Shown here: piece after piece, positions 15,999-23,068 of the stretch | Layout: the number at the start of each line of letters is the position of its first letter | How positions within the stretch are numbered: the stretch's first letter is position 1 | Assembly (NCBI RefSeq): GCF_938023125.1 | Contig: NZ_CALHDW010000019.1 | Coordinates: 1 to 31,041 of the forward strand | Length of the DNA stretch: 31,041 bases | Reading direction: 5' to 3' | Source of the DNA: an uncultured Porphyromonas sp. | GTDB lineage: Bacteria > Bacteroidota > Bacteroidia > Bacteroidales > Porphyromonadaceae | Notes under the pieces: model-generated | Seen by the model: only the letters and a program-made list of their open reading frames with translations | The model's database searches: none | What the model was told of the DNA's origin: nothing | Translations under genes and position numbers: made by a program

Positions 15999-17369
15999 AT
16001 GAAAGGACTAAAGTGTATTATCTTTTCGGCTACGCTACTTGCCTCTTCGCTTGTAGCTTGGGCACAAACCGGGATAGCCTCCGGTACTCCCTTCGGATCG
16101 GGGCAAGATAGCATTCGCTGCCGCGAAAATATCAGCCTCTTCTCTTCCTATGTAAAGAGCGAAAGCTATACCGATGCCTATGAATTTTGGAAGAAGGCCT
16201 ATGCAGAGTGCCCCGGCTCTTCAAAGAATATATACATATCCGGAGTAAAAATCCTCAACTGGCAAATACAAAAAGAGACAGACCCTGCCAAGCGTGCTGC
16301 CAAGGTAGATGAGCTGATGAAGCTCTACGACGATAGAGCAAAGTACTTTGGTGACGATCCCCGCTATGGCTTGGATTGGATCACCGCTAGCAAGGTTACC
16401 GATTACCTCCAGCTTGTACCCAAAGAAAAGGTGGACTACGATAAAATCTATAGTTGGACTAAGCCCGTTATCGAACAGATTGGCGGGGAGACGGATGCTA
16501 AGGTGGTGTACTTCAACGTCTACTCTTCGCTCAACAAGGCTATCGGCAACGAGTCTTGGCACCAGCAGTATATCAATGACTACATGAGTGGTAATGATAT
16601 CATGGAAAAGGCCGTAGAAGCTGCCGAAGCAACGGGTGATACCGTACGCATTGAGTACGTACGAAGCCTCAAAGATCAGCTTGATATGCTCTTTGTACAG
16701 AGCGGGCTTGCTCAGTGCAATATGCTCGTAAAGATCTACGGTAAAGACCTAGAAGCCAACAAGAGCAACATCGCTTTCTTGCAGGCTATGCTTGATATGT
16801 TCCGCAATGCCGATTGCGAAAAAGATCCTCTCTACTTCAAGGCTAGTAAGTATCTCTTCGCCATCAAGCCTACCGCTGCCTCAGCGCTCGGTTTGGCTAA
16901 GGAGGCTATGAGTGCCAATAAGAACACCGAAGCGACCGAATATCTCAACAAAGCTATTTCGCTTACAAGCGATAAGAACATCAAGGCCAGCTGCTACTAC
17001 ACACTCGCTGTGATGAGCATGAATGCACGTCAATACTCACAGAGCCGTGCTTATTGCCAAAAGGCTATGGCCGAGAACCCCTCAATGGGTAGCCCTCTTA
17101 TCCTTATTGCCAAGATGTATGCAGCAACAGCCAACAGCATCTTCCCCGGAGACGCCCTCAAGCAACGTTGCGTATTCTATCTCGTATTGGATAAGCTAGA
17201 GCGTGCTCGCTCTATAGACTCACGTGTAGCCGGTGAGGCTGCTTCGCTTATCGCACAGTATCGCCGCCACCTCCCCAGCTCGTCGGACATCTTCATGCAC
17301 CCCGAGCTAGACAAGGGTAATAGCTTCTTCGTAGGCGGTTGGATTGGCGAAAGCACTGTTATCCGCTAA
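15999..17369 (+). CDS. Secreted tetratricopeptide-repeat protein
   Basis: The 456-residue protein starts with a signal peptide (hydrophobic 6-20, cleavage near AWAQ). TPR-like helical pairs run through most of its length. The best are near the C-terminal third: ALGLAKEAMSANKNTEATEYLNK... followed by ASCYYTLAVMSMNARQYSQSRAYCQKAM, with canonical small and aromatic positions. Such proteins scaffold complexes in the periplasm. Its fixed place between the coaX-linked barrel and the lptC-like gene hints at outer-membrane or LPS assembly, which is inference. It begins 65 bp after its neighbour; no promoter was identified in that gap. Confidence 0.75.
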   Translation: MKGLKCIIFSATLLASSLVAWAQTGIASGTPFGSGQDSIRCRENISLFSSYVKSESYTDAYEFWKKAYAECPGSSKNIYISGVKILNWQIQKETDPAKRAAKVDELMKLYDDRAKYFGDDPRYGLDWITASKVTDYLQLVPKEKVDYDKIYSWTKPVIEQIGGETDAKVVYFNVYSSLNKAIGNESWHQQYINDYMSGNDIMEKAVEAAEATGDTVRIEYVRSLKDQLDMLFVQSGLAQCNMLVKIYGKDLEANKSNIAFLQAMLDMFRNADCEKDPLYFKASKYLFAIKPTAASALGLAKEAMSANKNTEATEYLNKAISLTSDKNIKASCYYTLAVMSMNARQYSQSRAYCQKAMAENPSMGSPLILIAKMYAATANSIFPGDALKQRCVFYLVLDKLERARSIDSRVAGEAASLIAQYRRHLPSSSDIFMHPELDKGNSFFVGGWIGESTVIR

Positions 17370-17417
17370 CCATTATCGTTCATGCCTATGGGGGAGAGAG
17401 AAGATGCTCCCCCGGGC

Positions 17418-18059
17418 ATGAATCAAAATTTTTTTTTGACATCGTCCTCCCTTAGAGTCGTGCCAATAGCTCCTCGTCTACAGGTCAAGCGTTCTCAGCT
17501 TAGAGTGCTGAGCGTCTTGGCTTTTTTGTTTTTCCCGATCCTCTATAGTTGTGGAGGAGATGGTACCACACAGGTGGTGAAGCACGAGTTTAGTCTCGAC
17601 TCTATCTACAGCATGTACACCGATAGCGTAGATGTACTTATCTCAGACTCGGGCAAAACGCAGTACCGCATGGTAGCTTTGGAGTGGTATATCTACGAGA
17701 AGCGGGAGCGCCCTTGTTGGGTTTTCCCGAAGGGATTCTATGCCGAGAAGTTCGACGATAAGAAGAATAAGCTCGCACAAGTGAAGTGCGATACGGCCTA
17801 CTACTACATGAACGAAGAGCTGTGGGATTTCATAGGGCACGTCTTGGTGGTTAATCTCTCGGGCGAGCGTTTTACCACTCGTCACCTCTATTGGGATAAG
17901 AACCAGGGAAAGGTCTTTTCGCAAGATACGGTGCGGATCGAAGGGCTAGGGCGTTCGCTAATGGGAAGCCACTTTGAGGCATCGCAAAACTTCCAGCAAT
18001 ACACGTTCTACAACAACGTTGGTCAGATGGACGTAAAAGAAGAAAAGTCAGAAGAATGA
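17418..18059 (+). CDS. lptC: LptC-like lipoprotein (LPS export periplasmic component)
   Basis: LptC passes LPS from the LptBFG extractor to LptA. The mature region fits the family in Bacteroidetes: a lipoprotein cysteine in LYSCGGDG, then beta strands with YTDSVDVLISDSGKTQYRM and the repeating strand pattern through FTTRHLYWDKNQGKVFS and VRIEGLGRSLMGSHFEA. The start is uncertain. ATG at 17382 or 17418 gives an unusually long leader (lipid cysteine at 57 or 45), whereas GTG at 17460 would put it at 31. A run of nine T (17429-17437) lies between the last two candidates and could cause frameshifts if 17418 is used. The stop overlaps the next start by 4 bp. Confidence 0.72.
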   Translation: MNQNFFLTSSSLRVVPIAPRLQVKRSQLRVLSVLAFLFFPILYSCGGDGTTQVVKHEFSLDSIYSMYTDSVDVLISDSGKTQYRMVALEWYIYEKRERPCWVFPKGFYAEKFDDKKNKLAQVKCDTAYYYMNEELWDFIGHVLVVNLSGERFTTRHLYWDKNQGKVFSQDTVRIEGLGRSLMGSHFEASQNFQQYTFYNNVGQMDVKEEKSEE

Positions 18060-19345
18060 TACTCCTCACCAGCTCTTTCCCCCCCCTCTCGTTGCTCTCT
18101 GTGCTGGGTGTGATTGCTCTACTCATCCTCTCGGCTTTCTTTTCGGGGATGGAGATTGCCTACCTCACGAGTGACCGCCTTAGGGTAGAGGTGGACCTCT
18201 CGAAGGGAGGAGCCGTCTCGAAGGCGCTCAAAATGCTCTTTCGCAACCCCGACCGCTATGTTACGACCGTACTCGTGGGCAACAACATTGTGCTTGTGAT
18301 GTATGGTCTCTTGATGTCGTTCATCTTGGATCCCTATTTGGAGCAGTTCATTCACTCCGGTTGGCTCCTTGTCTTGGTGGATTCTCTCATATCTACCCTT
18401 GTTATTATCGTATTTGGGGAGTACCTCCCCAAGTCCCAATTTAAGCGGAATCCGAATAGTGCGATGCGGCATTTTTCGTTGCTTTCTGCCTTTTTCTATT
18501 TTCTCCTTCTGCCTATTACCCTCTTCTGCTCGGTGCTGTCGCGAGGGTTCCTCCGCCTCATGGGTGTGCGTGGGAATCAGGCCGTGGTGCATCGGCGCCT
18601 AACGACCGTTGACCTCGATCACTACCTCAGTGATACGCTCCTGCACGACGACGATCAGGGGACACTCAATACGGAGGTCAAGATTATTCAGAATGCGATT
18701 GGCTTCTCCGATGTGCGGGCGAGAGACTGCATGGTGCCCCGTAGCGAAGTGGTGGCTTGCGATCTTGCGACCTCGCTAGAGACCTTGAGGGGGATCTTTG
18801 TCTCCACGGGTCTCTCCAAAGTAATCGTCTACAATGGAAGTATAGACAACGTGGTCGGCTATATCCACTCCTCGGAGATGTTTCGTGGGGATGATTGGCA
18901 GCAGCGTATGAAGCAGGCGCTTTTTGTGCCGGAGAGTCTCTTTGGTCATAAGCTAATGAAGCAGCTGATGCAGCGCAAGCAGTCCGTAGCCATTGTGGTA
19001 GATGAGCTAGGCGGTATGGCCGGTATCGTAACCATGGAAGACCTCGTAGAGGAGATCTTTGGAGATATTGAGGATGAGCACGACAAGAAGCAGCTAGTGA
19101 TCCGTCAGGTAGACGATAGCAACTATATTTTCTCGGCCCGCTGCGAGATTGACCTTATCAACGGGGAGTTCCACCTCAACCTGCCCGAGAGTGACGAGTA
19201 CAATACGCTGGCGGGGCTTATCCTTGCCCATCATGGAGATATCCCCAAGACTCGTGAAGTTGTGGAGATCGGCAAGCTTCGCTTTACCATCTTGCGCTCG
19301 AGCTCTACACGTATTGAGTTGGTGAAGTTGACGCTTCTCGACTAA
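18056..19345 (+). CDS. CNNM/CBS/CorC-domain membrane protein (hemolysin family, GldE-like)
   Basis: The 429-residue protein has the CNNM (DUF21) membrane domain in about 1-190, with segments near 13-33, 65-85, 100-125 and 140-160. A CBS pair follows (about 205-325, from RDCMVPRSEV), then VDELGGMAGIVTMEDLVEEIFGDI at about 312-335 and a C-terminal CorC_HlyC domain ending LRFTILRSSSTRIELVKL. Relatives are magnesium/cobalt transport-related proteins; in gliding Bacteroidetes one member is GldE. Neither role can be assigned from sequence alone. It is coupled to the lptC-like gene by a 4-bp overlap and is the last gene before a strong terminator. In many Bacteroidales a SurA-type prolyl isomerase gene comes next, but none is here. 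Confidence 0.87.
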   Translation: MILLTSSFPPLSLLSVLGVIALLILSAFFSGMEIAYLTSDRLRVEVDLSKGGAVSKALKMLFRNPDRYVTTVLVGNNIVLVMYGLLMSFILDPYLEQFIHSGWLLVLVDSLISTLVIIVFGEYLPKSQFKRNPNSAMRHFSLLSAFFYFLLLPITLFCSVLSRGFLRLMGVRGNQAVVHRRLTTVDLDHYLSDTLLHDDDQGTLNTEVKIIQNAIGFSDVRARDCMVPRSEVVACDLATSLETLRGIFVSTGLSKVIVYNGSIDNVVGYIHSSEMFRGDDWQQRMKQALFVPESLFGHKLMKQLMQRKQSVAIVVDELGGMAGIVTMEDLVEEIFGDIEDEHDKKQLVIRQVDDSNYIFSARCEIDLINGEFHLNLPESDEYNTLAGLILAHHGDIPKTREVVEIGKLRFTILRSSSTRIELVKLTLLD

Positions 19346-19542
19346 TCGTTCCCGCCTCTCTCCCTCCCTTATTTCTTCCCTTTTCTCCCTCGTTTGTTGC
19401 CGTTTTCTCCTTCTGTTGGGGGGAGTCGGGGCTAATTTTTACTCCTTTTGGGGGCCTTGCTTTTCGCTTTCCTCCTTAGAAGATAGCTGCGTTTTGCCTC
19501 CTTGTCGGGGGTAGGCTAGGTGAGGTCGGACTACAAAAGAAG

Positions 19543-19578
19543 GGCTGACTCTGGTTATTCGGAGCCAGCCTTTTTTTT
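19543..19578 (+). terminator. Intrinsic terminator of the murI-to-CorC run
   Basis: GGCTGACTC (19543-19551) pairs with GAGCCAGCC (19562-19570) with one mismatch, and eight T follow (19571-19578). On the minus strand the stem is followed by TTCTTTTG, so it may also stop transcripts of the convergent lipoprotein gene. Confidence 0.88.
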
Positions 19579-19649
19579 ATATTCCACGAGGGGGTTGTTG
19601 CTCTCCCGTGGGGGAGTGTGAGAGTAATAGGTGATAAATGAAAGGAATG

Positions 19650-19759
19650 TAGCTGAAAACATCGCCTTGTTTTGCCTGATTTCTCGGGGAGTCTTGCCCT
19701 AAATCTCGGAGAGTTTTGCCCTGTTTCGGCGCCATTCTTACCCTCTTTTGGGGGTAGGG
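19650..19759. repeat. Degenerate 22-bp tandem repeat, copy 2
   Basis: Units begin at 19650, 19672, 19694, 19716 and 19738, exactly 22 apart. Four of them start TTGCCT, TTGCCC, TTGCCC and TTACCC, followed by an A/T-rich middle and TCGG-GAGT. The unit at 19672 shares TTGCCTGATTTCTCG with the copy at 1435. Both copies lie in non-coding DNA. Confidence 0.65.
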
Positions 19760-19770
19760 GCAACTATCGG

Positions 19771-20643
19771 TTAGCGGCTAATCCGATTGATTCGGATGTA
19801 GGATAGACCATCCTCTTCTCCCACGGTATGCTTTAGCTCAACATGCATAGCGCTAATGAGGTTGTCGCTTCTGTGTGGGTAGAAAAGAGCCTTGCAGGGA
19901 ATGGTACTATTGCCGTAGCTGCCGAGACTCTCAGACTCTATGTGCACATTAAGTTTGTAACGAGAGATCACTTCGGGCGGATAGATGGATAAGGGGCCGT
20001 TTTTCTCCAATTGTGCCACAAAGCTAGGGGTGCCGTAGGCCTTGGCTATCCGTTGTAGAGATGGTTTGTCTACGGGGTCTTGTAGGTTCTCATGGGTGTA
20101 CATGATGTAAAAATAGGTGATAAGGTCCGATTCGTTGAGCGAGGTTGGAGCCATATACTTCTTGAAGTGACCATCTTTTGAGAAGGCGAGGAGAACGAAA
20201 ATCCCTTCGTCTGTTTCCGGGATAAAAGCCCCCAAGGTGATATATACAGAGGTGTTGGTGATTTGCTCAATAACCCCCGAAGACAAAGCAAATTGATTGT
20301 CGAGGGACTCGTGCAGTCCGTTTGTGGTAAACTCTTCTTTGTCAAATAGCAACTTCCCATCCTTCGAGATGGTGATCAGAGCCTTCTTGTCAAACAGGTC
20401 GGAATTCTCTATTTTGACGTCTGTATTGGCCTCTTGTATAATGATGTGCCAGCCATTATACGTGCTGTCGGCCACGGTCTTGAGGCCTTTGTACTCAGCC
20501 TCCGACGATGGCATCGCAGTGGCTTGTTCTCCCTTTCCATCTGCACACCTCTTACCGCTCTTCTTGCAGCCGATGGTCAGTAGGGCGCTCAGGATAGCAA
20601 GCGAAAAGAGTATTAATACTTGTGTCTTAGAGTAATATTTCAT
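19771..20643 (-). CDS. Lipoprotein of unknown function
   Basis: The 290-residue product has a classic lipoprotein signal (MKYYSKTQVLILFSLAILSA, then LTIGC with Cys26). A polar linker (about 27-50) and one mixed alpha/beta region follow. Visible segments include GWHIIIQEANTDVKIENSD, ITISKDGKLLFDKEEF and VYITLGAFIPETDEGIFVLL. The pattern resembles small uncharacterised Bacteroidetes lipoproteins (possibly DUF4738), but I cannot confirm a family. It is the only minus-strand gene in the window and converges on the murI-to-CorC run. A TATTTTTG box on the minus strand (20710 to 20703) lies about 60 bases before its start. Confidence 0.75.
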   Translation of the reverse strand: MKYYSKTQVLILFSLAILSALLTIGCKKSGKRCADGKGEQATAMPSSEAEYKGLKTVADSTYNGWHIIIQEANTDVKIENSDLFDKKALITISKDGKLLFDKEEFTTNGLHESLDNQFALSSGVIEQITNTSVYITLGAFIPETDEGIFVLLAFSKDGHFKKYMAPTSLNESDLITYFYIMYTHENLQDPVDKPSLQRIAKAYGTPSFVAQLEKNGPLSIYPPEVISRYKLNVHIESESLGSYGNSTIPCKALFYPHRSDNLISAMHVELKHTVGEEDGLSYIRINRISR

Positions 20644-20702
20644 AATCCTGCCTATTGGCTTAATTTTTCCATACTCCGCGTCTCTGCAGTGTAGTTTGTT
20701 TG

Positions 20703-20710
20703 CAAAAATA
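20703..20710 (-). promoter_or_regulatory. Candidate -7 box for the minus-strand lipoprotein
   Basis: Read on the minus strand this is TATTTTTG, an exact TAnnTTTG match. No TTTG lies at the right distance upstream, so the box is only a candidate. Confidence 0.35.
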
Positions 20711-20872
20711 CTAAAATAGAATGAAATGAAGGCTATTTTCGCTTGGGATAAACCCCCTTTGTGGGCAACTCTGCCGGTATCCCTTTCTCCATAAGGGGGA
20801 AAAGGGTGGGGGAGGTCTCTCTTTTCATGCGAGCCCCATCTAAAATAGCCTCACAAGGCTTTAGCTTCTCCC

Positions 20873-21146
20873 ACAAAAGGGAAATGGAGACGGCGAAAAA
20901 GTATAGACGAGAGACCGGACTGCATTGACCGTAAAGAGCGTTTGGGAGATTTCGAAATGGACCTTATCATTGGAGTTTAACAAACTCATTCGACAATACC
21001 TAGCCAAAGGGGCTTCCTTCAAATATATCAATGACAAACAAAAATGATATATCAGGATATTGCTAAACAACAGACCCAGGAAAAGTTTGGACTTTAAATC
21101 TCCGAATGAAGTCCTAGCACTGCATTTGTTATACCGTTGCACTTGA
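20873..21146 (+). pseudogene. IS30-family transposase relic
   Basis: Two IS30-type fragments can be read on the plus strand. The first (20873-20974) gives SIDERPDC and IDRKERLGDFEMDLIIG, the segment around the first catalytic aspartate region of IS30 transposases. The second, in another frame (20976-21146), gives FNKLIRQYLAKGASFKYINDK, a TGA stop, then NNRPRKSLDFKSPNEVL, the conserved C-terminal end. The catalytic middle is deleted at the frame junction, so the gene is dead. Family members are about 300-400 residues; fewer than 90 codons remain. The remnant may reach back to about 20843, where a TAG interrupts the frame. No terminal inverted repeats were confirmed. Confidence 0.8.
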
Positions 21147-21152
21147 TACTAG

Positions 21153-21171
21153 AATCTGCAATCTGCAGATT
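21153..21171. promoter_or_regulatory. Candidate TetR operator palindrome
   Basis: AATCTGCAATCTGCAGATT is a perfect inverted repeat of 8 + 3 + 8 bases. Its right arm overlaps the TTTG (-33) box at 21170-21173 of the promoter driving the TetR gene 97 bases downstream. Size and position suit an autoregulatory TetR operator. It might instead be part of the right end of the adjacent IS30 relic. Confidence 0.5.
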
Positions 21172-21201
21172 TGGATGTTTGCTTTGTATTTCATATCTTT
21201 A
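21170..21201 (+). promoter_or_regulatory. Promoter of the TetR-ketosynthase-protease block
   Basis: TTTG at 21170-21173, 20 bases, then TATCTTTA at 21194-21201 matches the Bacteroidetes layout with one mismatch in the -7 box. The start would be near 21208, giving a 60-nt leader. Confidence 0.6.
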
Positions 21202-21228
21202 CTCCAAAGTTCACTCAGTAGTCGGTTT

Positions 21229-21253
21229 GTTCCACTGCTGATATGAGTAGAAC
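21229..21253. promoter_or_regulatory. Second inverted repeat in the TetR leader
   Basis: GTTCCACT (21229-21236) and AGTAGAAC (21246-21253) are inverted copies with one mismatch and a 9-base centre, lying just before the TetR start codon. It could be a second operator or a leader hairpin. Confidence 0.35.
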
Positions 21254-21267
21254 ATATATAGGTTGAT

Positions 21268-21885
21268 ATGGCAAGAAAATCAAGCAAAGAGAACATAGTA
21301 AAAGAAGCATTTAGGCTTTTCATTTTAAAGGGATATGACAGAGTTAGTATTGCCGAAATTGAGAATGCTGCAAATGTTTCAAGAGGATTAGTGTTTTACT
21401 ACTTCAAGAGTAAAGAGGATATGTTCAAAAGTGTGGGAGACATGTTCTTCTTCAATCACATTTCTTCTTCAAGTGAAGGATCTCAATCAAAGTATTCCAT
21501 TTCAGAAACACCTTTGAGAGACTTTATAGTAGAACAACTCTGTGCTATTAAGAACAGGATGGATCTCCTAAGTCAAATAAACAAAGGAGAGGCGAAGCAT
21601 TTTCACTTCTATCGATTTATTCTTGAGCTCAAAGCTTTATATCCAAGTTTTGAAGATGAAATGAAAGCCTATGAGGAAAGAGAGTCCTCTTGTTGGATAA
21701 ATATTATCGAATTGGCTAAATCCAAAAAGGAAATATCGTCAAGTGAAACAAGCGAAGATATAGCTTCTTTGTTTAGGCACACTTATATAGGTCTTTCGTT
21801 TAAAGACGCATTATTTTCAGGCTTAGATATTGAGCAGCTGGACAAACTTTGGAATACTCTATACTCACAAATCAACACACATTGA
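21268..21885 (+). CDS. TetR-family transcriptional regulator
   Basis: The 205-residue protein has the TetR DNA-binding domain at its N-terminus: KENIVKEAFRLFILKGYDRVSI, then the helix-turn-helix IAEIENAANVSRGLVFYYFKSKEDMF (about 28-53), which includes the conserved YYF-K hallmark. The rest is an all-helical ligand/dimer domain that is not conserved across the family, so the effector is unknown. The next gene starts one base after the stop codon, and the block reads as one transcript, so the regulator probably controls the ketosynthase and the secreted proteins as well as itself. The coding sequence is AT-rich compared with the envelope genes to the left. Confidence 0.92.
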   Translation: MARKSSKENIVKEAFRLFILKGYDRVSIAEIENAANVSRGLVFYYFKSKEDMFKSVGDMFFFNHISSSSEGSQSKYSISETPLRDFIVEQLCAIKNRMDLLSQINKGEAKHFHFYRFILELKALYPSFEDEMKAYEERESSCWINIIELAKSKKEISSSETSEDIASLFRHTYIGLSFKDALFSGLDIEQLDKLWNTLYSQINTH

Positions 21886-21886
21886 T

Positions 21887-23023
21887 ATGGATAGGAAAGT
21901 TTATATAAATCGGATTGCCTCTTTTTTGCCCAATTCTCCTATTTCTAATGACGAAATGGAAGAATACATAGGACTGATTGGGGGAAATAAGTCTCGAATA
22001 AAATCAATCGTACTTCGCCAAAATGGAATTCAACAGAGATATTATGCTCTAGACAAGAACAGCAAACTTACCCATACAAATGCCCAACTAGCAAAAGAAG
22101 CCATTGTCAAGCTATTTGATGATGGTCAATTACCTCAAAACGTAGGGCTATTGGCGTGCGGAACGAGTACCCCTGATCAATTACTCCCATCGCACGCCTC
22201 TATGGTACATGGGGAGTTGGGTAACTTCCCGATGGAGATATTCTCTTCCGCAGGTGTATGTCTGACTTCATTACAAGCTCTGAAGATTGGCTATAGTCAT
22301 ATCCTTTCGGGGCTTCATAGTTCAGCCATTTGTTCAGCTTCCGAACTGTCATCCCCAACTTTTATGGCAAAATTTTACGATGCGGAGTATGAGGCTATGC
22401 ATAGTGATGTAGACAAAAATCCCTACATAGCTTTTGAGAAAGATTTTCTAAGATTCATGCTTTCTGATGGAGCTGGAGCTGTCCTATTAGAAAATGAACC
22501 CAAGGGGGATCTTTCTTTTGAAATTGAATGGGTTGAAATGACGTCATACGCTAATGAGTTACCTGTCTGTATGTTTATGGCAGCGGAAAAGGACTCTGAT
22601 GGCACGTTAAAGGGGTGGAAAGAGTATTCCTCTGAAGAGATTAGAGAGAAGGGAGTGTTTGTGGCAAAACAAGATGTCCGAATTCTCAAAGAATATGCCA
22701 CTAAGTATTGTGTTAATCACATTGAGAACGTTCTCAAGAAGCATAATGTATATCCCAATGAGATAGACTATGTCATTCCTCATATTTCATCAATGTTTTT
22801 CTATGAGAAATTAAACGATGAACTCGCCTCACGCGGCATCCCTCTCACTAAAGAAAAATGGTTTACTAATCTAATCTCTGTGGGAAATATCGGCTCTGCT
22901 TCCATCTACGTGGCATTAGAGGAGTTCATAAGAACAAATAACATAAAGAGGGGACAGAAGATACTCCTTCTTGTCCCTGAAAGTGGAAGATTCTCGTTTG
23001 GAACAGCGCTTTTGTCTAAATGA
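21887..23023 (+). CDS. Beta-ketoacyl-ACP synthase III homologue (KAS III / FabH-like, possibly DarB/StlD-type)
   Basis: The 378-residue thiolase-fold enzyme retains the complete KAS III triad: Cys125 in SSAGVCLTSL, His299 in VIPHISS and Asn334 in SVGNIGSAS. It is longer than housekeeping FabH (about 320). The sequence between the halves (SDGAGAVLLENEP, then a 60-residue insertion before LKEYATKY) is more like the divergent ketosynthases that make alkyl- or dialkylresorcinol precursors or other specialised acyl products. It has no acyl carrier protein or partner enzyme nearby, so the product cannot be named. The ATG at 21887 is one base after the TetR stop; the frame extends back into the TetR gene but those residues are not family sequence. 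Confidence 0.85.
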   Translation: MDRKVYINRIASFLPNSPISNDEMEEYIGLIGGNKSRIKSIVLRQNGIQQRYYALDKNSKLTHTNAQLAKEAIVKLFDDGQLPQNVGLLACGTSTPDQLLPSHASMVHGELGNFPMEIFSSAGVCLTSLQALKIGYSHILSGLHSSAICSASELSSPTFMAKFYDAEYEAMHSDVDKNPYIAFEKDFLRFMLSDGAGAVLLENEPKGDLSFEIEWVEMTSYANELPVCMFMAAEKDSDGTLKGWKEYSSEEIREKGVFVAKQDVRILKEYATKYCVNHIENVLKKHNVYPNEIDYVIPHISSMFFYEKLNDELASRGIPLTKEKWFTNLISVGNIGSASIYVALEEFIRTNNIKRGQKILLLVPESGRFSFGTALLSK

Positions 23024-23068
23024 CAATCAAAAGCTTGCTCTTAATAATCACCTATAATGCATAGAAGT

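Larger units (their letters stand above)
19346..19770. other. Convergent intergenic region
   Basis: The first 120 bases are pyrimidine-rich (runs of CTCCCT/TTCTTCCC) with no recognisable signal. A bidirectional terminator is at 19543-19578 and the second 22-bp repeat copy is at 19650-19759. No gene is supported; an antisense 95-codon frame at 19476-19763 only reads through the repeat and terminator. Confidence 0.7.
20644..21267. other. Interval with a transposase relic and the TetR control region
   Basis: These 624 bases separate the lipoprotein gene from the TetR gene. Bases 20644-20842 show only the minus-strand promoter candidate. The IS30 relic fills about 20843-21146. The TetR promoter and two inverted repeats fill 21153-21253. 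Confidence 0.7.

Noticed and set aside
19476..19763. 95-codon minus-strand frame
   Set aside because: It reads through the terminator and the 22-bp repeat; its apparent periodicity comes from the repeat.
20861..21142. 93-codon minus-strand frame
   Set aside because: It is antisense to the IS30 transposase relic, which explains the sequence better.
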